Assembly (NCBI GenBank): GCA_009617715.1
Contig: VTFK01000292.1
Span: 434,001 to 498,000 of the forward strand
Reading direction: 5' to 3'
Length of the DNA stretch: 64,000 nucleotides
Origin: Plectrocnemia conspersa
Lineage: Eukaryota; Arthropoda; Insecta; Trichoptera; Polycentropodidae
Made by a program: the position numbers and the translations under genes. Position 1 is the stretch's first letter. Each line of letters opens with the position of its first letter. Shown here in pieces: positions 24,840-36,119 of this stretch. The notes beneath the pieces are model-generated. The model was not told where the DNA came from, searched no databases, and worked only from the letters and a program-made list of their open reading frames with translations.

Positions 24840-26420
24840 TTTATTCACAACACTGCACAGATGCACGGAAACGCTTAAAAATGGTCGAAGACCCTTTCAC
24901 GTTTCCATGCAAGTTTAATCCGAGTCCTGAAAAGTTTTTGACGTGACCGGACCTTAAAAGGTTAAACTTTTTTCATGTATAAAAAGTGAGCGTCCTATGT
25001 ATATACAACATAAATCTGGTACACTTTCAGTTAGGATGAAATTTTCACGAATCCGACATTGATTTGTTTCGTTTTTTTTCCAACCGTAAACTCTACGCGG
25101 AGAGTTAACCTTTTGTATGAGAAAAAAGCCTCGATCGCGCATGAGTAAATTTTTCCACTTCCATAAAATCCATTAGGTTACGTTCGTGCTGTTTCGAATC
25201 CGTTTCATTAGAAAATCCTTTTAATAAGTAAAAATGTATCATTTATAATGATATTGAATTATATATGTATATTAGGTCCTTACGTGGGTCGAAGGTCCGA
25301 TAATCTCGTTCGAAGGAGATTTCAATTCTAGGGGCACATATACATAAACACTTTAGGGGTGAAATGGGTTTTAAATAATATATATTTGTATTGTAACAGT
25401 CTATATCATTTTTTTTTTTATTTTTTATATATTGTAAATTAAATAGAGCAATATATAAAAAATAAGCGTTTAAATATGCTTTATGTAAAGCTTTAGATAT
25501 TTAAGTCTTACTTTAACTTTTTAAAATATAATTAAAAATATAATAAAATGGTTTTATTTTATAATATTTAATATAATATATATTTCAAATCTAAGATGAA
25601 ATTGAAAAAAACGGCATTACCTCGCTAAATATAATAAAGTTAATAACTAGTAATAGTTTATCAAACATATTTTCAAGATTTTTTACAAGCAATATTTACT
25701 ATAAATAATCACCTATTAAATGATAAATATGTCGAATAGTTAATAGTAGAGGCGTATATCCAAACTTGCCATTTCTTTCTTAATTATGAATAATGATGAA
25801 ATGGATAGTTCTCGAACTGACTGTGTTAACGCAAACAGAGTACATTAAAGTTAGTTTCTTTACAGAAAATACATAAACTAATATTACATAAGAGCATATT
25901 AACAATTTTATAATAATTTTCGGTTATTTGAATATAAATAAATAAAAAAAAATATTACCAATGAAGTTCAATGTATTATTTGCATTTTACTCAGAAGAAA
26001 ATGATTGATTCTAGGCGTAACATATGCTAAAAAATATATTTTTCTCGTTTGAATACTATATATTTTGGAAAAAAACTTTATAAAAATTTATTTACATTGG
26101 AAAGTAATCAAGCGTCGTCGACGTTTCGCGTTACCCGTGTTTTAATAGCACATTCGCAGAATCCAGATCCACTTTGCCTCCAGACATACATATATTTTTT
26201 ATCCAACTTTCCAATTCCGGCGTATCATGTTTAGCGATAGGGAGTCGGAGAGGGTAAAAAAATGCGATTCAAGCGTTTTCCAATTAGTGAAAATTTCATC
26301 TAGGCAATCGGAGATACCATCTTGGTACGAACGCACGTTTCTAACCAAGTAATTAGTACCCCCTGTTCGTACGTGGCTCGTTAACGACCACCACCCCCCA
26401 GGGTCACATCCTGACAAATA
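24840..26420. other. Non-coding DNA with two GC-richer islands
   Basis: Islands lie at about 24840-25200 and 26100-26420, separated by AT-rich DNA. The second holds a 72-codon minus frame (26199-26417) with a Gly/Trp-rich start but no supporting splice structure. A patch near 25275-25340 has repeated CGAAGG strings. These are possible regulatory elements. Confidence 0.25.
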
Positions 26421-26429
26421 CGCGGATTA

Positions 26430-27290
26430 TCATCAAATTTGTGCCCATCTTCACGCAAATTATTGCAAAGTAGTAAGTACTAAAAATCCCTTAGCATTCA
26501 ACGACTCAGTATTTATGCTGAAATATTTATTCAAATAGCAAAGATACACAGCTAATAGTATTGTTGTGCTTGCAGTGTGTATTTAAAAGGTTGTGTCAAT
26601 TCCTAAGACCGCCAAGTTTGAGTTATATGAATTTCATAAAAGTAGAAAGTGAAAGGGTATCTATATTACTAGGTATTTATTTACCGATGTACTCTTTTAA
26701 CAATGTTAAAAAACTGTTTTTAATAAAAGAGCAGGTGCGAGACCTAATGTTGTTGAAATTGAACATATATTTGTATGAAAAAGAATGGGTTACTTATAGA
26801 GTAAATACTATGTATATTTCATATTTTTTTTTTAATATCTAATTATGCTTTAACAATACTCAAAAATAAAAAATAACATTAAAAATCTTTCCACAGACTC
26901 TCTCAAGTGGCCCTTGAATCTAGATTAAGAACCCTAGCCATAAACCGTCATTTTCCGTATAAAAATGATCATGAATTTATAAAACTACTTCTTTAAGAAA
27001 CACTATTTTGGGATTCGTTATTAAATTGCTATTATATTTCATTTCAATCGAATACCGAGGTTTAACTAAATCGCATAATGTTTTAGTAATTATCTGACTA
27101 CATCTTATATAGTGTTTTTAATTTCAAACGCCTCTGAGAGATTGAAATCTGTGATTATTATATAATTATAAGATATAAGATTTTTCTAGATTTAAATAAA
27201 CTCACAAATAATTATTATGATTAATAATTAAAATCAGATCAAACAAAGCCGTATATAATGATATATATTAATTTCAAGTTATAATAATAG
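26430..27290. other. AT-rich non-coding DNA
   Basis: The 93-codon plus frame at 26561-26842 has no motif and AT-biased codons. No gene is called. Confidence 0.45.
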
Positions 27291-27294
27291 ATTT

Positions 27295-27365
27295 TAATTA
27301 ATAAATAATAGATGTTACTGAATTACAGACCATGATTTCAGTCTGGTGTCTCACTTAAAAGTTGT
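27295..27365 (+). repeat. SINE body fragment
   Basis: ATAGATGTTACTGAATTACA and the following CAGTCTGGTG match the middle of the SINE at 33473-33510 (ATAGATGTCACTGATTCCCA...AGTCTGGTG) with substitutions. Only the body is preserved; the tRNA-like head and the tail are not recognisable. Confidence 0.6.
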
Positions 27366-27369
27366 ATTT

Positions 27370-28025
27370 TGTAAATTTTACTTATGAATATATTTTTATC
27401 AGTGATTGGCAAACGTTTTTTATAGATTGCCTATTAGAAGTAAAAACATATTACCTTAATCGTTCGTTAATTAAAACATTTGTAAAATAAAGTTGTTCTT
27501 TTAATTTACATACTGTAATCTTCTCTGTTTAAATTATTAGAAATTATGTTTAAAAATGTTATTCTGATACTTTACTTAAACACCATACATACAATACCAT
27601 TTATTGCTTTAATAATCAAGTATTTAAAACAACATTAGAATTTAATTTTAGGATAAAATTTGACAATAGTTATGATATATTTTATACAACTTTTGAATAT
27701 TTTTTTTAATAAAATAATGTAAATAGTAATTTATAACATTAAAAATTGTTATGAATTATATATATGTAAAACTGTAAATATGTAAAATTAAGTGTCAATA
27801 TAAATTATCATTTAAAAATGCCAGGGTCTTGCAAATTTATATTTTTAAAAACTAATATTTTGAAAAACTATACAAAAATAAAATAACATTCTTTAATAAA
27901 ATATTGTTAAAGTTTATGTATTGGTATTAGACATTGTAATTTTAATGGCTTAGTAGGTTTGGTTTTTATGAATAAAAAAAAATATTCCATAGATTTTAAA
28001 ATTTACTTTTAGTCTATCGTCAATT
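27370..28025. other. AT-rich non-coding DNA
   Basis: Nothing is recognised in this stretch. Confidence 0.5.
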
Positions 28026-28029
28026 GAAT

Positions 28030-28340
28030 TACTTTTTTTTGCTCTCCCAGTGGACCAGATTTATTATTCGATAGGTATAAGGTAGCTAACTTTCCGACAG
28101 TAATCATCGGATGACCTAAATTTGGTGCGAAAAACGAACCCGATGGCGTTGTCACGTCAAAATCAATTTATTTTGTTTACGACCGCCTTCCTCCGTTCGG
28201 TAAGACAATTTCGCTTAGTTCGTAGCAGATGCTCTCTCTCGGTTAACTTTTGATATATCGCCCCAGGCACTCGGCTGAGGTTTTGCACCATCGCCTCGTT
28301 TATATAAAGAATGATGGGAGTTTTACACATCTGAGAGAGA
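28030..28340. other. GC-rich non-coding island
   Basis: A compact GC-rich block with all frames closed. TTTATATAAAG near 28298 followed by AT-rich DNA resembles a TATA box, but no transcript can be proposed. A conserved regulatory element is plausible. Confidence 0.25.
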
Positions 28341-28952
28341 TGTTCGAAAATATATTTTATTAAAAAAAATGCATTAACGTATAAGTTAATGGCAGAGTGA
28401 CGATTAGCAATTAGATAAGAAAAAATGATATTATTAGCATGCCTTTAGTTTTTTTTTTTTTTTAAATTCTGAGTTATGGAGTTTATAATACTCATTTCAA
28501 TTATAATAGTGATTTTTTAGTTAAAAAATCTAGTAGTCTTATGTTTTAATGTATATGCTTTTTAATGTCTTAATATTATACAAGGATTTATGAACTACTA
28601 TAATGAAAATAAGTTGTATTTTACAATTTGTAAGCTTTACATAATTCAACGTCTTAAATTAGGTGGTCAAATGTGATAAGAAGTGTTCGCCATTGTATTT
28701 AATTTGAATAGCACGCTGTTCGCTAATGGAACCTATTGTAACATTTTCAACAAAATTTGTATATAATTAATAATTAAATTAGGTATATAAAATATATATT
28801 ATTTATATTTAAAACATGTTTTTATAAGCTTCACTTCAAACCACTAAATATTTTATCAACAGCTTTGCAATATTAAATATTTTAAATTATATGTTATTAA
28901 ATATGTAAGATTTAAATTGACTTTAGCCAAGAAACAACCGATATTTATTATT

Positions 28953-29075
28953 TGTAAATGTTGTAATGTGACAGACGTTAGCCCAATGCTTTACAACTGG
29001 GTAAACAACTTGTTCAAGTAAGTGTTGAGACACTTAGTAAATCGATGATATCTATTTTAATAATTAATTACTAAT
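28953..29075 (-). repeat. SINE tail and body fragment (minus strand)
   Basis: The segment starts with TGTTGTAATGTGACAGACGT.AGCCCAATG, the reverse complement of the SINE tail at 33570-33611. It continues into GATATCTATTTTAATAATTAATTA, which corresponds to the body sequence. Divergence is high. Confidence 0.7.
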
Positions 29076-29379
29076 ATAACAATCAATTAACAATGTTATT
29101 TTAATTATTTATAACAATATGTATCTGTAAGATTAAAAATAATGTTTTCAACACAAAAAAAAATATATATATTTATCTATTTATTGTCAATTAAATGAAA
29201 TATAAATTATTTAATTTTCTATGCAACTAAGATTTTATAAGCAAACCATTTTAAATACGATTAACATAAAACTTTATCTAAGTGTACTTTGTGGTTATAT
29301 TACGAGTCTTAGTAAAGCGCACTAATTATATTCATTATCAAAGATAATCAGGCGGCTTAATTTCGCTTTGTAATATTAG

Positions 29380-29600
29380 CTTACTTGCTATGTCTCTAGC
29401 CTGTGGGTTTTGATTATCCGATTTCGTTCAAAATAGTCACAGATACTAGGTTTAAACGCAAGCAACTCGCCCCGAAAAGGGCAAGTCGCTTACATTTACT
29501 TGACCCTATTGAAACCCAGAACGGTACGAAACGGGAAGCCATATAAGGCTTTCGTGGCTAATAAGCCGCGAAAGCTCGAGTAATAATTTAGTAACGCATT
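29380..29600. other. GC-rich island with CArG-box match and hairpin
   Basis: The island contains CCATATAAGG at 29539-29548, an exact match to the SRF/MADS CArG consensus CC(A/T)6GG. It overlaps a stem-loop at 29548-29575. No coding frame is seen, and binding is unproven. Confidence 0.35.
29548..29575. other. 11-bp hairpin
   Basis: GCTTTCGTGGC and GCCGCGAAAGC pair over 11 positions (one is a G.T wobble), with a six-base TAATAA loop. The stem is short for a microRNA precursor and the flanks do not extend the pairing. Confidence 0.7.
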
Positions 29601-29609
29601 TAATTTTAA

Positions 29610-30630
29610 GCGATATTCACGCACATGTATATTATAGAGTGAACAATATGAATAGAACATTAAGGGAGTTTATCTCAATTTCTTTTATATACGTTGAGCG
29701 GCATATATTAGGGTCGAGTGTCATTGTGATACAATTTCGCAAATTTAAATTAAATTAATAATGTATGAAGTTAATGGATAAACTCTGTGCCGACGCCCCG
29801 AGATAAAATCTTAGTAAAATAATGGGTTTTGAAAATTACAAACTCGCTGCGTTACTCATTTAAAATACAAGATTTTTTATTTAAAATAACTCAGTTGACC
29901 CTAGTGAGAGGGTCATAATAGATATTTAAATATCAAAATGCTTTGTATCTGCGTTGATCCCGAGATTTATAGAGTTTGAATATAACAATGGCGCAGATGA
30001 ATTCGTTAAGTGAACCAGTGATTAATGTTTGTACGTTAAATATAAAGGGGTATATTAATTGTCAATGGTACTAATAGAATGCTTTCATAGTATAGACTTA
30101 TTTGGATAATCATAGCCATTTGTTTGTAATAATTTGTATTTGGCTAACAGCTTGAACGTATTTATTGACCTAATATTGTTGTAATACATGTATCTATGTA
30201 AATCTATTTTATAATTATTGTATTAAAGAGCTTTATTATGTAGCTATTATTTGAGGTCTAGACTCAGAAATCTGTAACATTTACTTACATTTTAAGTACA
30301 GCATATATAAAACATTGTACTCAATTATTATCAAATTATATTTATTAAATTTTATTAAATTACTTTAAGCCATGAAAATAATATAAACATATTATATTAT
30401 GCAAAGGATATTTGCCAAGAAAATATATAAATATGAAAGTGCTGAATATACCAAATCTCAGTTGCAGCATCATGTGCTTGCAGTGTGTTATTTATTTGTG
30501 TCCCTCTTAACCAAACAAGTAAAACGGCTTTACTGTATACATTAAGAATAGAGACAATAGTATGTCAACCAATCTTCGAAATTATAAAATTTCCCGAGTT
30601 TAGACGTAATTGTTTTAAGCTCTCACTAAC
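29610..30630. other. AT-rich DNA, probable intron
   Basis: It lies immediately downstream (minus strand) of the receptor exon's 5' splice site, so it is presumed intron. No other exon was recognised. Confidence 0.4.
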
Positions 30631-30831
30631 CTTTACGTTTCCATATTTCCACGTGAAGAAGACCACAATGGGCAAACAGCAGATGACGACACACGACAGG
30701 ACCAGAATTGCTGTCCTCATGAGCCAATTGAGCGAGACGACACAGGGTGAATTGTCGGTGCAGGCTTCGCATCCCTCGGCACAAGGGAGGCACTCGAAAA
30801 CTCCTGGCGCCCCGTAACGAGTGATCTCTCC
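30631..30831 (-). CDS. GPR158/GPR179-like class C GPCR, internal exon (TM1)
   Basis: This 201-bp exon is bounded by a CAG acceptor (30834-30832) and an AAG|GTTAGTGAG donor (30631/30630). It is exactly 67 codons in phase 0. The product begins GEITRYGAPGVFECLPC, then AEGCEACTDNSPC, then a hydrophobic helix at about residues 36-60 (TAILVLSCVVICCLPIVVFF) and ends WKYGNVK. The spacing CLPCxEGCxxCxDxSPC matches the membrane-proximal cysteine-rich segment of the orphan metabotropic-type receptors GPR158 and GPR179, and the helix is their TM1. Family members sit in the plasma membrane with an extracellular Cache domain and, in vertebrates, bind RGS7-Gbeta5 intracellularly. Codon use is GC3-rich, unlike the AT-rich flanks. 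The Cache exons should lie at higher coordinates and TM2-TM7 exons at lower ones; none was confidently found, implying large introns. The insect counterpart is the gene family of Drosophila CG31760 (from memory). The plus-strand frame overlapping it is a shadow. Confidence 0.88.
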
Positions 30832-30839
30832 CTGAATCC

Positions 30840-32070
30840 AAAACAAAGCACGATTTAGTATAAATACCGCTGTCCTAATGGCCAAATAGTTTATGCTAAC
30901 ATGCGCTCATATATGTATAGTTAGACGATTACGAATTTTGTTTAATTTATGGCTGTTGTTTTGCCATAGTTTTATATTCGGGTCATTAAGAAACGTAATT
31001 ACCGATCATATAAAAAAAAAATTTAAATAATTTATTATCTCATATTTTTATGTTTTGACGTAACTTTTAAACACATTTAAAGGTAGTTGAATTAACATAT
31101 TGTAGAGTAATAAAGTATGGTTCAGATATGCGCGTGGATTTATATATATTCAGGAACTTAGGTGAATAACAAATATCAAAGTTATGGAAGGTAAAAAATG
31201 TAAATAAATCAAATCGTACGACCCATATTATTTTTGGAATGATAAAAATTAAACAATAAAAAAAATAAGAAGAAAGCAGGAGTTGTATACGTCATATATG
31301 TGATAAAAATTGTTTAAATTGACACATAAGTATCACAAACTGATTTCGGTCAATAAATTAAAAAAAATATTATTTATACAAAAACATTGCTTAAATTTTT
31401 AGCTTTAATTATTATTTTTTAAGTTTTCATATAATCGAAATAAGTCACCATTTTTTCGTAGATTTTGATTTTTTGAACTATGTGAATAGGCAAAGTTTAT
31501 TTAAATTGAATACGTTAATTCGTCTTTTCATAGTTTATTTTTCTAGTGACAAAAATTAGTTCAAATTCAATTTACCTAATTAAATATTTTATCAACTTAT
31601 TAAGGAAAACAATAATTTTATAAAATTAATAAACTTCTAGTTAAAAGTTATTTAAGGAAAACATTGATAATGTATCTTAAAATATGATTTATTGCTGTAC
31701 GTAAATTATATTTTATGATTGTGCACTATATTTTAATTACATATTACACTTTTTATTTACTAAATAATAAAATTACAATATTATGTCAATTGGTACGTTT
31801 TCAACTTTAAAATGTATTAAATAAATGACTGCTTTTATATTTTTACAACTTACATAATCGTTTCTAAATATATTGAGAGGCACGTTTTCAGGCAGTAAAA
31901 CGCACATCTGACGATTTATCTTTTATATTTCACCAATAAATCCTTAACAAATAACACAAAAAATAAAATTTGTGTTCTCGGTCTCTTGAGAAGTACATAA
32001 ACATTTATTGAAATGTGTTTCTTATTGTAGTGTAAAATTATATTATTCATTTTGGTATATATTATTTTTT

Positions 32071-32114
<44 letters not shown>

Positions 32115-32490
32115 TACTATATGAAAAGATAATTAAAAAAAATATTTTTTTTCCACTGATAAAATACCTACAATTACCACCATTTAATATATTTATGGCA
32201 AGTCTGTTCTTTAATCACCTAAATTCAACTACCGAAATTAAAATAAACCAGTACGATTGACGAGTAGTAGAAAAAAAACTATTAATTGCCCGATAGTTGT
32301 AAACGTATTTAACAAAAAAAAATACTTATAATATATTACAATTATTTTTTTAGATAAAATGATAATAAAAAAGTACGGTATTGATAAAAACCAACACTAT
32401 TTAATCACAAATTAAAAATAATACTTATTTTTTATTATTATACGTTTAATAAACTTTACTATAGTGCATAGTATTAACGAAGTTCATGAA
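30840..32490. other. AT-rich DNA, probable intron
   Basis: It lies upstream (minus strand) of the receptor exon. No repeats or exons are recognised apart from the TA tract at 32071-32115. Confidence 0.45.
32071..32115. repeat. TA microsatellite
   Basis: About 45 bp of nearly pure (TA)n with one or two interruptions. Confidence 0.9.
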
Positions 32491-32499
32491 CCCAAACGC

Positions 32500-33000
32500 C
32501 GTCGAAAAATTGAATTAAATTTAACTACAACCGATTACCAAAGAGCCATTTTGTAGGTTAAACGGGAGAGAAAAGTTTTCAACGGGCGTGTTTTGTTCTT
32601 GTTCTGCCTTTTGTTCGCCGTATAAATCTCCAACTAGCATTGTTCTAAACTTGCCTCAATCTTACCATGTTTTTGCCGTTTCTCAATGAATTGAATATAG
32701 CCGATCGATTACCATAAACGGCGTAATTCGGCAGTAAAATATTTTTAAAAATATTAAAATGATTTATATATAAAGGTAGAATACTATAAATTCTTTTGAT
32801 AAACTGCTCAAATAAAATTATGCATGAGCGTGAGGTTTATTCTTCCAGGTCGAAAGGGCAAATTGCTTCGCGCGTTTTCAGGTCGGGTGTTTACATATAT
32901 ACATAGGTATGAACACAGGTTAAACTACCTGGAACGCTTGCAAGCATCGAGAGAGATGTTTAAGGCGACACCGTCTTTTAAATTAAAGCTTGTTAGTCGT
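32500..33000. other. Two GC-richer non-coding patches
   Basis: Patches at about 32500-32720 and 32820-33000 stand out from the AT background. No frame is coding-like and no repeat is recognised. Confidence 0.25.
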
Positions 33001-33310
33001 TGACATTCAATAAGTATAATTTTAAAATATAAAGCGTTTTAAAATTAAACAGAAAAGACGAAAAACTAAAAGTCACACTGCATATATTTTATTATTGTTG
33101 ATACATTTTTTAATATGCTTGAATTATTATATAACAAATTTAATTTTATATAATAATAAAATATTTATAAAATTTGATTTTATTTGCTTAATAAAATGCT
33201 TTAGAAATCAGAAAATTTTTCGCGAAAAATTAAAATTCTTGATTTGACATATTTTTCGAAAAATTATCAAAAAATATTTTTTCAGAATAAGCACTACATA
33301 TAAAATCCGA

Positions 33311-33611
33311 ATAGCGTAGTCCGTAACGTTTCAGACTAGTAACTCTGAAGTTGCGGGTTCGAGCCCCGGCAGCGACACTCGAATTTTTATTTATTAAAAT
33401 GCGCTATTATTATCAAAAACCAGCCCGAGCTGCCGTGACCAATTAATTATAAATTCTATGGCACATAATAATATAGATGTCACTGATTCCCAGACATTTA
33501 GTCTGGTGGTTAATACGTACTTATACGTATTCATAATGTCTGATTGACCTACTAAGTTAGTATAGATTTGCCCGTTGTAACACATTGGGTTTACGCCTGT
33601 CAGGTTACAAC
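33311..33611 (+). repeat. tRNA-derived SINE (most complete copy)
   Basis: The head holds an A-box-like TAGCGTAGTCCG at 33312-33323 and a perfect B-box GGTTCGAGCCC at 33356-33366. Between them is an anticodon-arm-like stem TTCAGA/TCTGAA with an eight-base loop. These are the internal RNA polymerase III promoter elements. A GC-poor body follows, then a characteristic tail around 33570-33611 (GTTGTAACACATTGGGTTTA, CGCCTGTCAGGTTACAAC). Partial copies of body or tail occur at 27.3, 29.0 and 43.3 kb, and the head recurs at 62.1 kb with the same A-to-B spacing of 44 bp. There is no acceptor stem, so it is not a functional tRNA. The family cannot be named without a repeat library. Confidence 0.8.
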
Positions 33612-33729
33612 AGAAGATTTAATAAAAATAAGTATATATAAAATAAAAGGGAAAATAATTAATATTTTATAAATACAATCATTTAAAACCATTTTATCGC
33701 TGGTCAACATGATTAGATTTATTTTAAAA

Positions 33730-34190
33730 CTTGGTTAGTATACTGTTCTTAAAAATAGATATTTTTTACACAGGAAAAAATGTCAAAGCAAATAATTAAA
33801 GAGACACGTTTGCGGTAGTTCACGCTGTTTTTATGGGACAAGGGATTGAAAGTAAGATAAGCTACACATTCTATCTGAGAAATTTATGGATACGTATTCA
33901 AGTAACGAATTCAAAAATGCCATAGATGGTTTAAGATTTTTAAGGTGATAGTGAATTGAATCAGAAAGACACATAAAATTAGATTATCAACTTCTGAAAT
34001 TACCAGTCGAATCAGATATTCGTAAAACCATTAAATTCGGTAGAACTTTAGTTGTTTCTGATCAAGCGTGGAAGATCATGTTAAAATACTTGGGGAAAAA
34101 CATGGACAAGGAATTTTGTTTTCAAACTAACTTTCCCTCACAGCTATCGCGCATTTTTTTTTGAGAAATGAAAAACTGCTTTGAAAAAAC
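33730..34190 (+). mobile_element. Decayed mariner-family transposon (copy 2)
   Basis: It begins with ATG-Ser-Lys at 33780 and aligns with the N-terminal half of copy 1 at 3.1 kb, sharing the RHTFAVVHAVF- and GIESKISYTF-like stretch. Later, ESDIRKTIKF and WKIMLKYLGKNMD correspond to the second DNA-binding subdomain and the following linker. The catalytic half (TGDEKW onwards) was not found, so the copy is truncated or too decayed. Stops and frameshifts abound. Confidence 0.75.
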
Positions 34191-34194
34191 AGAA

Positions 34195-34775
34195 TATCTA
34201 GCTGTAGTATGTTATTACTAATTTTATTACAAAAGTATTTTTTTCATTCTATATAAAAGTTGCTTAGTTAATTGACACAAATATGCACTTATACCCCTTC
34301 AAATAGTTTGGGAGGCATACGTGACGCAACTATTTTAGTCCTTTCTATTTTTATCATGAACCGATTATGATTGAGATCATTTAAAAATGGCAGTACTGCA
34401 GCATCGGTAAGGTTCATTGGTCGCAATGACTAGGTGTATGATTAAAGATTTCGACAGCATGAGCTTTTGTATGTTAAAATCGTGAGAAAATTAAATATTA
34501 TTTAAGCGTTGTCGAGATAAAGATAAAAGTGAGTAATGGTTTATTTTTAACATTTCATGTAATGATTCTTTTTTAGGAGCGCCGAAGGACTTTTGTAAGC
34601 AATTATTATATAAAGGCCAATATTTGATCTTCTGAGAATGTGGCGGTATTTTCATACGACTTATGTATCACATGACAATGAGAGCTTAATTTACATAAAT
34701 AAAATCTACTTAATTACATTGATCAAGATTAATATATTTATCGATAAAAAAACAAAAGGTATATATTTATTTGTG
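34195..34775. other. AT-rich non-coding DNA
   Basis: Nothing is recognised in this stretch. A GC-richer patch near 34370-34450 has no coding potential. Confidence 0.4.
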
Positions 34776-34779
34776 TACC

Positions 34780-35450
34780 CATAAAATTGATCGGAGGCGT
34801 CGGAAAATACCAATCAGTACATCCGAATAAACTTCAAACAAATCTGCAATCGTATCGTTGGAGCTCTCTGATGTAATTATGTATCGACGGATCTAATGAA
34901 GTCTGAAGGATAATGCGAGCCGATAAAGGGCGAAAGCGCTAGGTTTTTGCCGAAAAAGGCCTAGGAGCCGGGGGCGCCTAGGTACAGAAGCTACTTGACC
35001 ATGAAAGCTTTTGATGGAATTAATCACCAAAATATCTGAGAGCGAGCGCCTTTCCTCGCCACTGGATTTTCACTACTATTGCCTAGGTTGTTCGTTTTTT
35101 CGAAATTTGTTAAAATTAACTTTGGTCATTTAAGTTGAAAAACGAGCCGGCTGTGCTTTTGTGTACCGTGGACGGTAATTACGGCGCGAAAGATAAATGC
35201 CTCACAACACGACACGAGAATAGACAAAGGTGGACAAATTTGCTAGCGGCATATCTATTATAATATAGTATCCTACTACGTGTAGTAATGAAGTGCGCAT
35301 TAGTCACCGTTCGGTAGGTATTTGAATGTCAAACGTTTCAAGGGTTCGATTAAGTTTGGGCCGATCGCGCGGAAAGAACGTGGTCTATTCCGAAAAGCGT
35401 TTAATGTCGAACAAAGCGAGATGATTAAAATTAAATGGAATTTCAATCAT
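34780..35450. other. GC-rich island with strong hairpin
   Basis: One of the most GC-rich blocks in the window. CCTAGGAGCC (34960-34969) and GGCGCCTAGG (34973-34982) pair with one mismatch around a three-base loop, and GCC-AAAAA-GGC precedes them. The start of the plus frame at 35322 (MNVKRFKGSIKFGPIARKER) looks coding-like, but the frame then runs into a Tc1-like element and lacks a clear splice structure. Confidence 0.3.
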
Positions 35451-35517
35451 GTGTGTATGTATTATATTAAGATAAAATACTGCCGTGTTTTATATTTTCA
35501 AATACCATTTCATAATA

Positions 35518-36118
35518 CAGGCTTGGCCATAATAATGGGGCACCACAATAAATGTGTAATATCTTTAAAAAAATGTGAAAATATAAATAAAAAATCGACG
35601 TTTTTTTTAACGATTTTTAAGGGACTCGCAAAGTAATATTCGATTTTCCTTGGGAGATGTCTTTCGTTTTTTCAAATTCATGCCTTTGATTTGTAAGAAC
35701 CACATTCGTTGAACCGTTTAAAAGCATTTTGAATAGCGTGCCGTGAACAATTAATGTGTTTACTAATTTCCGATATATTCAGTCAATAATATGCAATAAA
35801 ATTATATTCGCTTTTTTAGCATTACTTAATTTGCGTTTTTTTTAGCATTTTTTTAATATTCAAAATAAATTTTTAAATCAAAAAAATTGTAACGACAAAT
35901 AAAAGCCGAAATCACCTCAACATAACGGTCACTTAAGCGAGACTGAACCATTAGACCTGCGATCTGTTTTTAAAGCTCAGGTGAGCAATTAAAAACGACA
36001 AATTCTTTTGTATAGTTCTCAGAATTACGGTTAAAACTACCTGCTCAAATATTTTAGTCAGACAATGCACTTGTAATGAGTAACACACCATTTTAAGGGA
36101 TTATGGCCAAAGCCGGGT
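35518..36118 (-). mobile_element. Internally deleted Tc1-like transposon
   Basis: The two ends are inverted repeats: CAGGCTTGGCCATAATAATGG starts at 35518, and on the opposite strand CCGGCTTTGGCCATAATCCC starts at about 36117. GGCCATAAT is typical of Tc1-type ends. On the minus strand, bases from about 35850 down encode a Tc1 transposase DNA-binding domain. AIQNAFKRFNECGSYKSKA (35745-35690) corresponds to the paired-like helix-turn-helix followed by the RFxxTGSxxxRPRSGRP segment. It is followed by a piece resembling REDRxLxxxxLKNR near 35640. The catalytic domain is missing: the coding trace passes directly into the left end, so a large internal deletion occurred. Stops and frameshifts show it is inactive. 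Confidence 0.8.
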
Positions 36119-36119
36119 G

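Noticed and set aside
29548..29575. MicroRNA precursor
   Set aside because: The stem is only 11 bp and flanking sequence does not extend the pairing to the length of a precursor hairpin.
33311..33383. Functional tRNA gene
   Set aside because: A- and B-boxes and an anticodon-like arm are present, but the anticodon loop has eight bases, no acceptor stem can be formed, and related diverged copies exist, so it is a SINE head.
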